From Paguma larvata (taxonomy: Eukaryota; Chordata; Mammalia; Carnivora; Viverridae): 64,000 nt of DNA. The notes beneath the pieces are model-generated. The model was not told the origin of the DNA and ran no database searches. It saw only the letters and a program-made list of their open reading frames with translations. The DNA is taken from assembly GCA_030068075.1 (NCBI GenBank), contig CM057843.1:37481332-37545331 (forward strand), read 5' to 3'. This document shows positions 45,034 through 56,199 of this stretch, in pieces. How positions within the stretch are numbered: the stretch's first letter is position 1; every line of letters starts with the position of its first letter. The position numbers were made by a program, and so were the translations under genes.

Positions 45034-45663
45034 AATACTTGTTATTAAATTAAATCCTGGCTTGCTAATAGCTTCTCAAATTTTTCTTTTTACTTCCACA
45101 TGAACTTACGAGGGCAGTGGTTAAGGCTTTAGAATTGAGTCTTTGGTCACCCCAAGCACCCTGGCTGAGTAGTGACCTATAAATGAATACTGAGATGCTC
45201 AGAGTAACTCTATTATCCAAACTTGATTTTATAAAATTAATAATTCTTTTATACTACTTCAGTATCCTAATTAACCTTCCTGAAAAGTTCAGATTTTTAT
45301 ACACTATAATGAGTTTCCCTTAACACAGCACCCACCTGTACTCATTTTAGGCATTTTACATTTAGTAAGTCCTTGGGGAGTGGTTGAACATTGGAATAAT
45401 CAGAACCCCTAGCTTCATTTCTTTGTTCAGAAACCATTCGTCTCCCATAGATCATATTTTATTGTCTGACTTAAAATCATGAAGTTTGGGGGTCAGAAAG
45501 GGCCTCAGAGGTCATCCTAATTCTCTCTAATTTAGAAACCTTACTCCATAGCATCCCTTACAGATAGTACTCGCTGTGTAGTACTGACACCGAGGGAGTC
45601 GCATTTCACAAGGCAACTCACTCTGTGAAACCACTCTGGTTTCAGAGAAGTATTTCTTACATT
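45034..45663 (+). other. Intergenic spacer between SINEs
   Basis: A/T-rich unique sequence. 45,480-45,550 (GGGGGTCAGAAAGGGCCTCA, GAGGTCATCCTAATTC) resembles an old dispersed repeat that I cannot name. Confidence 0.4.
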
Positions 45664-45676
45664 AAAATGAAAAGCA

Positions 45677-45932
45677 GGGGCGTGGATGGCTCAGTCAGTT
45701 AAGCATTTGACTTTGGCTCCGGTCATGATCTCACTGCTCGTGAGTTTGAACCCCACATCTGGCTCTGTGCTGACAGCTCAGAGCCTGGAGCTTGCTTTGG
45801 ATTCTGTGACTCTCTCTCTCTCTCTCTCTCTCTGCCCTTCCCCTGCTCATGCTCTGTCTCTCTCTCTCTCTCAAAAAAAAAATATATATATATATACTGA
45901 AATATATATATATACATATATATTTATATACA
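45677..45932 (+). mobile_element. Felid SINE with TA microsatellite tail
   Basis: Diverged head GGGGCGTGGATGGCTCAG. Its A-rich tail has grown into a TA-rich stretch (about 45,880-45,931). AAAATGAAAAGCA is exact on both sides (45,664-45,676 and 45,933-45,945). Confidence 0.93.
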
Positions 45933-46098
45933 AAAATGAAAAGCAATATTCCTGTATAATTCCTCATTTGATCTTAGAATTATTTGGAAATTTCATAGCC
46001 TTTGGAAGTTAATGTAGTGAGCACAAGTATAATGATCACTTAGCTTGGATAAGTGTTTTAGAAGGAAATGCAAACCGCATTTAAAAAATATCATGTTT

Positions 46099-46313
46099 GG
46101 GGGCACCTAGGTGGCTCTGTTGGTTAAGCATCCGACTTTGGCTCAGGTTGTGATCTCAGAGTTGGTGAGTTCGAGTCCCACATCGGGCTCTGTGCTGACA
46201 GCTCATAGCTTGGAACCTGCTTCGGATTCTGTCTCCTTCTCTCTCTGCCCCTCCCCCATTTGTGCACTGTATTTCTCTCAAAAATAAATAAACATTTTTT
46301 AAAAATTAAAAAA
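46099..46313 (+). mobile_element. Felid SINE
   Basis: Head GGGGGCACCTAGGTGGCTCT, tail AAAAATAAATAAACATTTT. TATCATGTTTG and TACCATGTTTG flank it. Confidence 0.92.
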
Positions 46314-46699
46314 AAGTACCATGTTTGTTGAATGAAAGTGGCTGGAGAATGGAGCCTACAGAGCAGTGTCAACAGCTACAGAGGGTGGTGAAGTGGAGTT
46401 GTCATGACAGCGGTGGACTGCAGGGGGAGCCACACTCCGCTCAGCTCCTTCCAGGTTTCAATGAAACAACTTGACCACCGCTGGTTGAGAAACTCAAAGA
46501 TGCTAGTTAATTTTGCAAAATTTTGAAATTTAAAAAGACCTTAAAGACCATCGCCCCTAAACTTTTTGATTTGATAAATGTTATTCTGCCTGTCAGCTTT
46601 TTAATTAAGTGGTGGGTGCCACCCTCCACTGCAAATTAAAAATGCCTGAAGTGTTTTCTAAACAACTCTTGCAGTAGCTTCCACTTACTGCAATTGTTT

Positions 46700-46887
46700 C
46701 TTTCTTTCTTTATGAGAGAGAGGGCGCGGCGCTGGTGGGGAAGGGGCAGAGAGAGAGGGGGACAGATGATCCCAAAAGGTCTCTGTGCTGAGAGCAGAGA
46801 GCCCGCAGGGCTCGAACTAACGAACCCGTGAGATCAGGACCTGAGTCAAGTCCTACGCTTAAGTGACGGAGGCACCCAGGCGCCCCT
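46700..46887 (-). mobile_element. Diverged felid SINE
   Basis: Inverted; TTATGAGAGAGAG run and a head ending GAGGCACCCAGGCGCCCC. More diverged in the middle than its neighbours. Confidence 0.85.
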
Positions 46888-46892
46888 ACTCC

Positions 46893-46995
46893 CTGAATTC
46901 TGATTTGATTGGTCTGGAAGAGATCCAGGAAGGAGTGCTTTTTAAAGCTCTCCAGGTGAGTCAAATGTGCAAACGAAGTTGAGAACCGCTGAGTT
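46893..46995 (+). repeat. MER5A-like fragment
   Basis: Only the 3' half: TTCTGATTTGATTGGTCTGG and GTTGAGAACCGCTGAG match the consensus end. Confidence 0.65.
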
Positions 46996-47059
46996 AGGGA
47001 CCACAAAGACGAGATATCTAGGTCCACCGGAGATGAAGACTCGGGTCGGTTGTGGCACT

Positions 47060-47495
47060 CTCTAATTCTAACCAGTCACATAAAAATTTTCTGATAAGTG
47101 GGTAACAAAAAGGCAAGTACTGTATGATTCCTCTCTGTGAGGTGCTTAAATTCATAAAGACAAGAAAGTGGAATGGTGGTGACCAGGGCTGGGGGAAGAG
47201 GGAATGATGAGTTGTTGTTTAATGGGTGGAACGTCAATTTTGCAAAATCAAGAGTCCTAGAGACCCTATGCGAATGTAGTTGACACTACTGAACTATACA
47301 CTGAAAATGGTTAAGATGGCGGGGGGGGCACCTGGCTGGCTCAGTCCGTAGAGCCTGCAACTCTTGATCTCAGGGTTGAGTTCAAGCTCCGCATTGGGTA
47401 TAGAGATTACTGAAATATAAAATGCTTTTTAAAAGATGGTTAAGAAGGTAAATTTTATGTTATGTACAATTTACCCCAGTTAAAAAAATTTTTTT
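47060..47495 (+). repeat. L1M 3' end
   Basis: GTGGAATGGTGGTGACCAGG, TGAGTTGTTGTTTAATGGGT and CACTACTGAACTATACACTG are the familiar 3' end of old mammalian L1 elements, finishing with an A/T-rich tail. A SINE interrupts it at 47,320. Confidence 0.75.
47320..47446 (+). mobile_element. Older carnivore SINE inside the L1M end
   Basis: Head GGGGGCACCTGGCTGGCTCA; no CT-rich body. The L1 text GGTTAAGATGG stops at its start and resumes as GATGGTTAAG after it. Confidence 0.85.
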
Positions 47496-47645
47496 TTAAA
47501 TTTCTAATGAAAACTCTTCCCAAAGGTAAGATTAGTGAGATCTGCAGAAGAAATCTCCAGGCAAAATGCTTTTCTGACTCCATGTAACCTTTTAAATTTA
47601 CTCTAATCTAAAATGACCTAAATTTACTCTCACCTGCATTTCTTC

Positions 47646-48090
47646 TGTGAAAATTAAAAAAAGGAAACCTAGTTTAGAATGGGGCTAGGCGCCAGCAGGG
47701 GGAGCTCTTGGTCCTACCGCTTGGCAATTGCAGACCCAGCTGGAAGAGATGGACCTTGGAAGTGGAAACTGCTTTATCAACCCAACAGGAGGAGGAAGGT
47801 CTTTCCTCCTGCCCCGGCAACAGCCCAGCCAATGAGAAACAGTCACAGCTCAGCCAATGAGAAGCCATCATACTTCCAATTCCCACTTTACTCCAATGAA
47901 TTTTTGTTTATAACAGCCTCCCCCAACGTCCTCCTTTCCTCTGTTAGGGAGAGCCGGATCTCTCCCTTATTCTACAGACTTGCCTAAGGCTTTACTGCAG
48001 CCTGCTTGTTCCGAGTTGGGCTTTTCTGATGTTCCCCATAAACCCATATTTGCTAGTAAAATAACAGGCATTTTATTTTTAAGATTAACA
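47646..48090 (+). repeat. ERV 5' LTR
   Basis: About 445 bases. It has two CCAAT boxes (CAGCCAATGAGAAACAG and CAGCCAATGAGAAG), a TATA-like TTTATAACAGCC, and ends TTTTTAAGATTAACA. It matches the 3' LTR and the solo LTR at 26,046 along most of its length. Start and end are set by where the copies stop agreeing. Confidence 0.85.
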
Positions 48091-48514
48091 TCAGTCCAGA
48101 GAAGAGGCCCTAACAACTCTGAGGCTGCTGACTTAACAGGTGCTGGCACCCACAGAGCCATTTGGGTTTGGTTGGTTTCTGGAGGACCATGGAGTTTGAG
48201 GGTAAGTTTTCTCCTGGATTTTGAGCCCCGCTGTCTTTGTGTTTTAGTTCTCCAGACTTTATTCAGGATCTGTTTTAAGGTCTTATCTTGTCTGAGAGTG
48301 TTTGCCTGGCTTTCAGTTTGACTCCTGTTTGGAACCAGACTGCTCGTGGTGCAATTGTGCCTGTTGGAAGTGTGTTGGCCTTGGGTTTCACAGAAAACAG
48401 ACCTACTACAGCACAGTCTGGGGGCCGTATCATTTGTTCCTGTTGGATCTGCCACCATCCTCGGCCGATAGTGGCAGAATCCACAGCGCACCTCTGGTCA
48501 AGATTCAAATAGAT

Positions 48515-48736
48515 TGGGGCGCCTGGGTGGCTCAGTCGGTTGAGCGTCCAACTTCGGCTCAGGTCATGATCTCACCGTCTGTGAGTTCGAGCCCCACGTC
48601 GGGCTATGTGCTGACAGCTCAGAGCCTCGGAGCCCGCTTCACATTCTGTGTCTCCCTCTCTCTCTGCCCCTCCCCCACTCATGCTCTGTCTCTCTCTGTC
48701 TCAAAAATAAATAAACATTGAAAAGAAATTTAAAAA
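48515..48736 (+). mobile_element. Felid SINE inside the ERV leader
   Basis: Near-consensus head TGGGGCGCCTGGGTGGCTCA. The 15-base AAGATTCAAATAGAT is exact at 48,500-48,514 and 48,737-48,751, so it landed in the provirus late. Confidence 0.96.
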
Positions 48737-48779
48737 AAGATTCAAATAGATCCCTCAAAAACCCTTCCCAGAATTAGTC

Positions 48780-49500
48780 AATAATGTATAAAGAAACCCT
48801 TCGAGGCATCAAGACCATAATAGAAGATTATAAGGCTTGGAGTCTCCTTATCCCTTGTACTAGTCCCTATAATACCAACATTTTACCAGCGAGAAAACCC
48901 TCTGAGGGTTTTTTGACCCTCAGAAAACCGAACCTCTGAGCAATAACACACTGTTATTCCTTAGCCTCTGTTGTTCCCAAGCCCCACATGCTACTGAGGT
49001 CTATTCTCACTGAAAGCTAATTTTTCACTGTAATTGATCTATGCAGTGCATTTTTACCATTCCTTTGATAAGGATAGCCAATACCTTTTTGCTTTCCTTT
49101 GGGAAGAATGGAAATGCACGTGGACAGTAAGCCCCAGGGTTACAACACCAGGTCCTCCTTACTTTTCATGAATCTTAAAAGCTGATTTGGATGATAGAAA
49201 GTTTTCTGCAGGCTCTCCTTTGTTACAATTCGTATATGATTTATGTCTCTGCTCCCTTTCTCAAACCTCTTCACAGGAGACAGCAGCCACCCGTTAGAAC
49301 TTTTGGCTTTAAAGGGACTTACAGTCTCAAAAAAAAAAAAAAAGCCATTTGCTGAAACTCAGTTCAGTACTTTAGGGCATCTAATCCTGAAACGAGGACA
49401 TTTAGACCTGGACAAAACCCCTCACAAATACTTAACCCTGACAGATTACCTTTTGACACCCCTCCCTCCCCCCATGGAAAGTTACAGGAGGCTCTAACCT
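48780..49500 (+). pseudogene. ERV reverse transcriptase remnant (pol)
   Basis: Translated pieces resemble the retroviral RT N-terminus (a PCTSPYNTNILPARK-like stretch near 48,856-48,900) and, after a deletion, the RT thumb and connection (ALKGLTVSKKKK, QFSTLGHLILKRG near 49,296-49,400). Stops and frameshifts separate them and the catalytic palm is not found, so it is dead. Confidence 0.75.
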
Positions 49501-49980
49501 AACTTTGCAGGTTTTTCATGGTTTATTGATGGTTCTTATTTAAAAGATGAAAATGGTAAATAATGTTCTGGGTATGCTATTAAAGCTCCTTTCGAAGTCT
49601 TTGAAACAGCAGCTTTACCTTTGACTAATTCAGCCCAACAGGCTGAATTCATTATACACCCTTACTCAAGCATGTACTTTGCTGAGGATAAAACTGTTAG
49701 CATTTATACTGATAGTCGGTATGCTCTGGGTGTAATTCATGACTTGGAATATTATGGAAACCGCAAGCTGTCTTTACTTCCAATGGGAATAAAATTAAAA
49801 ATGGCTTCTATGTCCAAAATTTATTAGATGCCATCCTTTTTGCTGGCTGCTCGGGCTATTATTAAGGGTCCTGGGCCTTTGAGACTCAACTCCCTGGAGA
49901 CCAAAGTAAACCACCTTGCTTATGTTTCCACTAAACACACTGCTTCCAAGGAAACCAAAAGCTAAGCCTCTGTCATGTTC
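49500..49980 (+). pseudogene. ERV RNase H remnant (pol)
   Basis: FIDGSY, AEFI and YTDSRYALGV correspond to the acidic active-site motifs of retroviral RNase H. The frame is broken after KMASMSKIY near 49,827, so no enzyme can be made. Confidence 0.75.
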
Positions 49981-50870
49981 CAAAGCGATGTTCTCCCAAA
50001 TGGTAACTTGGAAGAATTGACCAGAGATACCCAACGATTGGCCTCAGAGATGGAAAAACAATATTGGAAATGTAATAATTGTTGGCTCGATAGAAAGAGA
50101 GACCTCTGGTTTGGACCAAATAACAATCCAGCCCTACCAGAAATTCTAAATGTCCTACTACTTAGCACTGTACCTGCGTTAAACCATTGGTCTACTGACA
50201 TGAACCAATATTGGTGGGGAAAAATTAATAAGGGCGCAAAAAGTACCTACCTCGCTTGTCCCACCTGTCTAAAGTATCATCCAGGGAAAACTGTTCGTAC
50301 GGATGGATTTCATACAGTTTCCCTTTCTCATGGATATAAATGTTTTAGTCATGGTTTGTGTGTTTCTCACTGGTACAAAGCGTTCTCTTATAGACAGGCC
50401 AATGCTGCTTCTGTGGCTAACATTCCATTAGAAAAAATTATCCCTACCTGGGGAACCCCTCTCAAACTTCATAGTGATCAGAGAACCCACTTTGCCAGTC
50501 AAGTGCCTCAACGAATCTGTGATGTTGGCTGATTTCCCAACACTCCATTGTGCACACCATCCTCGATCCTCAGGGTTAGTTGAACAGACTCATGGCACTG
50601 TTAAGACCCAATTTGGCAAAATTTGAAGAAATCCTTCAAATATGCTGGCCAAAAGCACTGCCATTAGTCTTACATCTCAGATCTACCCTCTTTGGAACTC
50701 AAAGACTCTCACCCTTTGAAGTAGTCACAGCAGGTCCAGTACACTTGGCCTCTGCCTCCTCTGACCCACGGCTGACAAAAAGAGATATACTTCAACGTTG
50801 CAAAGGCCTAACTGCTTCTGTTAAAATAACAGTCTTTTCACGGAACACTCCCAGGAGATGACACCTTAAG
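49981..50870 (+). pseudogene. ERV integrase remnant (pol)
   Basis: A zinc-binding type CPTCLKYHPGK precedes a core with LHSDQRTHFAS (the HSDRG-like acidic motif of gammaretroviral integrases), then TLFGTQRLSPFEVVTAGP from the C-terminal part. There is a stop near 50,530 and a further shift after it. Broken. Confidence 0.8.
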
Positions 50871-51850
50871 CCTCACACCTTGCAACCTAGAGATTTCGTC
50901 GGTTGGAAAAGATACCTCCAGAAAGGCTTTCTTCAGCCTTGTTGGAAAGGCCTTTATCAGGAACTTCTAACCAACGCTTATGCCACCAAACTAGAGAATA
51001 GACTCTTGGATTCACATGACACAGCTAAAGAAAGTGCCACACCCTGGCTGGACCTGCATGCCACCTGACCTGAAAGTAGAGATTTCCCGGAATTGAAGCA
51101 GACGACATCTGATGAGACCACTTTCCCAAGATATCTGGGCAGGCCTGTCTACGCTTTTCCCACTGTTGCTTCTTTTTTTATGGAAAGATCATGCCCTTGT
51201 CTGCATTCCCTAAGCCCCAGCAAAAGGGGAACCTCTTTTGATTATGGCCTTTTGGAAACAGCCTCATCATGATCCCACGACAAATTAATCTTACACTTGC
51301 TTTTTCTGAAGGACTAGAAGGTTCAGAATTCACAAAAGGCTCCTTTCATCTGGACTATTAACTGACTTTAAATTCTTATCCAAATTCATGGTCTCTGAAC
51401 TTTATGGGCTTTGCAGCCTTAGGAGGTTGTATTGTCAATAACACATTTGGTTCAAACAGTTTTTTGATATAACAATACTGTTTTTAAACATCTTGAAATT
51501 TTGCTGTTTTGCAGAAAGTTCATCAGCTGTTGCTTTATATTTAGAGTTGCACTGTATCTTCCCAAACGTACTCAGTTAATTCTCTCCGTGTGCTCCTGTG
51601 GTATCCACTGCTCTGCTTTCATTGTCGCTTTAAGCGGAGCCTTCCAGGAGGCACACGTGATTCCTGGTTTGCCTTCATAGGGAGAGCCTTTCTCCCCTAA
51701 GTCTGAGTAGTACAAATAAATATTTCAGTTAGCTACTTTCAGACCTAGAGTCCTGGTTTAGAACCATCATACAACGTGGAATTGTTACGTTACTTTTTCT
51801 GCTTTGTGTAATTATTTTGAGTTTTGTATTTTATTGCCTATCGGGCTTTT
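50871..51850 (+). other. ERV 3' internal region, no clear gene
   Basis: Lies where env would be. Some pieces resemble a retroviral pol/env junction, but I cannot trace an env frame; stops occur throughout and no long open frame exists. Treated as decayed env-region sequence by position only. Confidence 0.45.
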
Positions 51851-51851
51851 T

Positions 51852-52075
51852 ATTTTTTTTTTATTTTTTTTTAATGTTTGTTTATTTTTGAGACAGAGAG
51901 AGACAGAACATGAGTGGGGGAGGGGCAGAGAGAGAGGGAGACACAGAATGTGAAGCAGGCTCCAGGCTCTGAGCTGTCAGCACAGAGCCCGACGCAGGGG
52001 CTCGAACCCACAGACCGCGAGATCATGACCTGAGCCTAAGTCGGACGCTCAACCGACTGAGCCACCCAGGCGCCC
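51852..52075 (-). mobile_element. Felid SINE inside the ERV 3' region
   Basis: Inverted near-consensus copy with GACTGAGCCACCCAGGCGCC head; CTATCGGGCTTTTT is repeated on both sides. Confidence 0.95.
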
Positions 52076-52372
52076 CTATCGGGCTTTTTAAAATGATGTA
52101 CCCAGTAAGGTGATGCTGGCTCAGTGTTTGGAGATGATCTCCAGTGCGAAATTACAGTCTCGATAAATAGGGACTACAGATGGGCGTACCTGACGGTTCT
52201 CTCCCGCCTAATCTTCCTTGCTGCTCAGATGTGGTTTGAGTGGTTTCCAACCGCTAGTCACTTTCCCTCCTACTTAGGACATGACGACTGGGAAAGATCC
52301 TTCCTGGTACTGAGAAAACCACTAAATGTGGAGAACCTGACTCTTGATAAGTGACACTTTCAAAGAAAGATC

Positions 52373-52910
52373 TTGATCAAAATTGGAAACATGCAAACTA
52401 AAGAAAGGAAATCTTGTTTGGAAAGGAATTGGGAGTGGGGTGCCTAGGTGGCTCAGTGAGTTAAGCCTCTGACTCTTAATTTTGGCTCAAGTCACGATCT
52501 CACGGATCATGAGTTTGAGGCCTGAGTCTGGCAGCAGGGAGCCTGCGTGGGATTCTCACTCCTTCTCTCTGTCCCGTGTGTGTGTGTGTGTGTGTGTGTA
52601 TAGAAGCAATGCTTTCCTCCTGCCCCAGCAACAACCGAGCCAATGAGAAACAGTCACAGCTCAGCCAATGAAAAGCCACTATACTTCCAACTCCCACTTT
52701 AATAGTTTTCTTGTTTATAACAGCCTTCCTGACTTCCCCCTTTTCTCTGTAAAGAAGCGTGAACTTTCCTTTGTTCTGCAGACTTGCCTGCAAGTCTTGC
52801 TACAGGTTACTTGTCCTGGATTGCTATTCTCTGCTGTTCTCAAATAAACCCATTTTTATTTTATATTTTGCTGGTAAAAATAACTGGCAGTTTTATTTTT
52901 AAGGTTAACA
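52373..52910 (+). repeat. ERV 3' LTR, interrupted by a SINE
   Basis: Same family as the 5' LTR: the double CCAAT block (GAGCCAATGAGAAACAG, CAGCCAATGAAAAG), TTTATAACAGCC, a clear AATAAA (52,842-52,847) and the end TTTTTAAGGTTAACA. A SINE plus GT tail at 52,438-52,600 replaces or interrupts the first part. Confidence 0.82.
52438..52600 (+). mobile_element. SINE with GT tail inside the 3' LTR
   Basis: Head GGGGTGCCTAGGTGGCTCAG; the 3' part is replaced by a GT microsatellite (52,577-52,600) that runs straight into LTR sequence. Confidence 0.85.
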
Positions 52911-55900
52911 TTTCCATCAGCATTGCCGAAACATATATATTGGGTTTTGATTCTTATACACATTTGAGAGCAGAACTGACACTTTCCCCTTCACAAGTCT
53001 GCCTCAGAACTACAGGACCTGGCCTTTTGGGTCAAACAATCATGACATTTTGCCTCACACCTTCTTTCATTCAGAGACCTCCATCCAATGTGAGAAATAC
53101 TTTAAGAGATACCAGTATTAGGGTCATCATCGACTCATCCCTATCAGCATGAGACTTTCCTAATTTTAGTGCCTCAGAACACTTCAGCTCAATGCAAACT
53201 GTACACTTGGTCATCCTACCAGTAGTCCTACATCTGAGGGAACAAACAAGGAGGAAAGTAGAGAAGGAAGAAGGAAAGGAATAGAAGTGGAAGAGAGAAC
53301 ACAGTGGAAAAGAGAAAGGAGGTGTCAGTGGTGTATATGACTTTTGATGGCCCTCCATGGCTGACCTGGTTTTCTGACTCTTACTTTGAGTTTAGTATGA
53401 TGATGGGTATGATTACCACCAGCATTGTTGGTGTAATAAAAACTGATATTGCGAACATGTTTCCAATACCCCGCTAGTGTTTTTTGTAAGTACTATGTCA
53501 ATTCTTCCAACTATAATCCTATAATAGGCAAATAGTATTATTTTCCCTATAGTAAGAAGTCCCACTGAAGATTTAACTTGTTTTCTCTTGGGTCTATAAA
53601 GAAAGACACCAGAAAGTCATCTTGACTTTCCTTAAGAGGATAAATTTTTGGAGTATTAAAGGTAGTTCTCTTCCCCTGAAGATGATCAGGGTAACTGTAG
53701 TTAAGTGTGAGCTGATTGCTCTATTGTTCAGGAAAAGAGTATATCCAAACCTTTTAGGGGGTGGGGGGCCCCTGAAGACAAGGTAGCTACTCTTGGAAGA
53801 GTTGACTAGGAGGGTCTCTCTGACCCCTTGGTTGTGTGGAACCCTGGGGAAGGAAAAGGAGAGAACAGAGGTTTCAAGTCTTCACAGGAAAGGGCCTACC
53901 GAAATCTGAAGAGCCATACCGGACGGCTAGTCCAAAGTAGTGAGCTCTGTAACCCTGGAGTTCATGCAAGGAACCACCGCTAGCAGCTGCCCCCAGTCCT
54001 GAGGAAGTGAATCATCCTCCTAGAAAGATCCATGGTAGATGACCCAGGAACCTGGATCTACAGAAGCACCAGGTTTTATGGACTATGTAGGACTGTCTGT
54101 CAACAGTGACACCATGTGGCAGTGAGAAGCAAAGGCAGGAGCCTCTAGGCTGTGCTTGGTGGCTCCACTGTGGCTCAGGGCCTGGGGGCCTTGCAGTGGG
54201 GTTTGCTCAGTGAGAGAACTACAGATCTGATGCAGCTAATCTCAAGACCCTGAAATGGCTGGAGATTGCTGGGTTAGGCTGCTCTAGAATACTTATTTCC
54301 TTAAGTGCTCAATTCAGGAAAGTAAGTTACATTACATGATGAGAGGGCGGTGGCTACTGTATTGGGTGGAAAAATTGAGGCCGAGGTCATTTGGAGGGGG
54401 TGGGGGATGGAATGCTCTTTTGCAAAATCAAACAAAATTTTTCCAGTCTCCTCCCAGGAAGCCTTCCTTGATCCTGAGTTAGGCATTTTTATAAAGACCT
54501 GTGTTTTTCCAGTTACGGGAATTAAGGTACAATTGTGATTTCCTGTTGATTTGCTCTGGCTTCCCTCAGTAACTGTAAGCTTGTAGAAGGCAGGGACACT
54601 GTTTTGTCCATTGTATCCCCACTGCCCTACATGTGTTGAAATCAAAGTGTTCTTTCTATACCTAACCATAATCTAGACTCAGGGAAGGTCTGGAAAGAAT
54701 GAATCTTTTTACTTTGATGCCTGATGCTGTGTTCTTTCTAGCTAGTGTCTACTAATTGGAAGGCTATAGACCTTTATCTTGAGGTCTGAACTTTAGTTTT
54801 AAGGGCAGGTCAAATAGGCTGCTGCCCTGAGCCAACACACCACCTGCTCTGGGCTGGTTGTTTGTGCTACCGACTTGACATTCTTTTCTTAGAAACTGTA
54901 CTCAAAATGCAACCATGTGGCTTAATAAAAGTTTTCAAAAATGACACAGAAGAGAAATACTTTCAGATATTGTAAAATCACTTTTATTTTTTTTACCATA
55001 TCCAACATTTCAGTGACCCATACAGGACGGATTTGGGAGAAAAGATCTAGTTTTATGATTTTTCATATCTTCTGTAGGGGTAAATATATTTTTTCCAAAG
55101 AACAGAGAAGGAAGCTGAATCATAAAATCATATGGTGAACATTGTCACAGGAGAAGCTGTCCTGGAACTTAAAGAAAATAGTTTGCAGACATATGAAAAT
55201 ATATACTTCTTTATAGAAAGGGAGAATAAACATTGGAGCTCTATCCTTAGAGCCTAGAGAAAAAATTAATATGTCAGATGTGAACTCACAGGTGATTACT
55301 TTTTAATGGATTATAAAAACGAATTCAGAGATGTCTGGAGCCCTTAACCTATGAGGGCAATTTAATGGAAGAACTCTGACTTCCACTTCTGGGGCTAGGT
55401 AAGCTGCTTGTCTGACCCAGTGTGGAATTTATGGCTTTGACACTCCTCTAGTGAATTGAAGCCTACCCAGCTACTGACCCTTAATGGTGTCATCAAACTC
55501 AGCTCTGGGAGTGGGCACTCCAGAACCTCAGGTTAGGAGATCAGGGGAATGTGTAAGTAGGAATAAGGTTCTGATTCCTATCTCTTTGTTTGGTACTCTC
55601 TTTGAAGTCCTCTATGGACAAAAAACTGGTTCCCACTTAGTCATGAGGAAACCATGAGAAATGGGTTGCATTTCTGAGATATTTCTCTCTCTTCAGTCTG
55701 ATGTTTAGGAGCAAAAGGCAGGATCTTTTTGAACTGATTAAGCACACAGTAAGAAGCAAGAGGCCCTCTCATTAGCTGGACACCAAGACTGAAATTCCTA
55801 GTGACTAGAGTGAACTTAGAGGAGCTGAGCTTGTGGATGGCTGGGACACAAGGGACATGGGGGTCTGAAATACCTGCTTTATGGGACTGCAGAACACAAA

Positions 55901-55990
55901 GTGTAATGTCTCTTCTTTTTTCCTACCCCCTCTCCTCCCTTAGGAAACCCCAGGAGTAGAGGTTGCTTTCAAACAGATAGCTGTTTCCAT
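52911..55990 (+). other. Intergenic between ERV and TCAM1, including TCAM1 3' flank
   Basis: No gene recognised. 54,440-54,640 resembles an L2 3' end (AAGCTTGTAGAAGGCAGGGA, CCATTGTATCCCCACTGCCC). The TCAM1 3'UTR must occupy part of 55,000-55,990. Confidence 0.5.
54983..54988 (-). terminator. TCAM1: Possible TCAM1 poly(A) signal
   Basis: TTTATT on the + strand reads AATAAA on the gene strand, about 1.0 kb past the stop codon. Nothing nearer is a perfect AATAAA; ATTAAA-type variants occur at about 55,303 and 55,364. Weak assignment. Confidence 0.35.
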
Positions 55991-56199
55991 TTAACAATTA
56001 TGTGCATTGCATTTTTCTGCTTGCTGAACAGCAAACTGGCTTTCCTCCTCTTTGTTCTTCTCTTTCTGCCTATAGGGCAGTTTCCGCCTCTCTATTTTGC
56101 AAGGCCGGTAGTTCAAATACAGTGCTATGGTGATTACACCCACTCCAAGAGCAACAATAATGATGACCAAGACGGTGGAGCTGATTCCTTCATCCAGTC
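55991..56199 (-). CDS. TCAM1: TCAM1 exon 7: membrane segment and cytoplasmic tail
   Basis: 209 bases to TAA. LDEGISSTVLVIIIVALGVG and VITIALYLNYRPCKIERRKL give a stop-transfer helix followed by basic residues; the tail ends EKCNAHNC. Acceptor GCTTGGGCAG. This exon reads cleanly although no long open frame flags it. Confidence 0.88.

Larger units (their letters stand above)
47646..52910 (+). mobile_element. Degraded class I endogenous retrovirus with both LTRs
   Basis: Two related LTRs (47,646-48,090 and 52,373-52,910) lie in the same orientation around 4.3 kb of internal sequence that retains only broken pol. No gag is recognised: the recognisable sequence jumps from the leader to reverse-transcriptase-like sequence, so a large deletion is likely. 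A purine run (AAAGAAAGA, 52,362-52,370) precedes the 3' LTR, as a polypurine tract should. SINEs have inserted in the leader, near the 3' end and in the 3' LTR. Non-coding relic; the primer-binding site could not be read. Confidence 0.85.

Noticed and set aside
49500..50870. Functional retroviral pol gene
   Set aside because: Several stops and frame changes are visible and the RT palm is missing; it is a relic.
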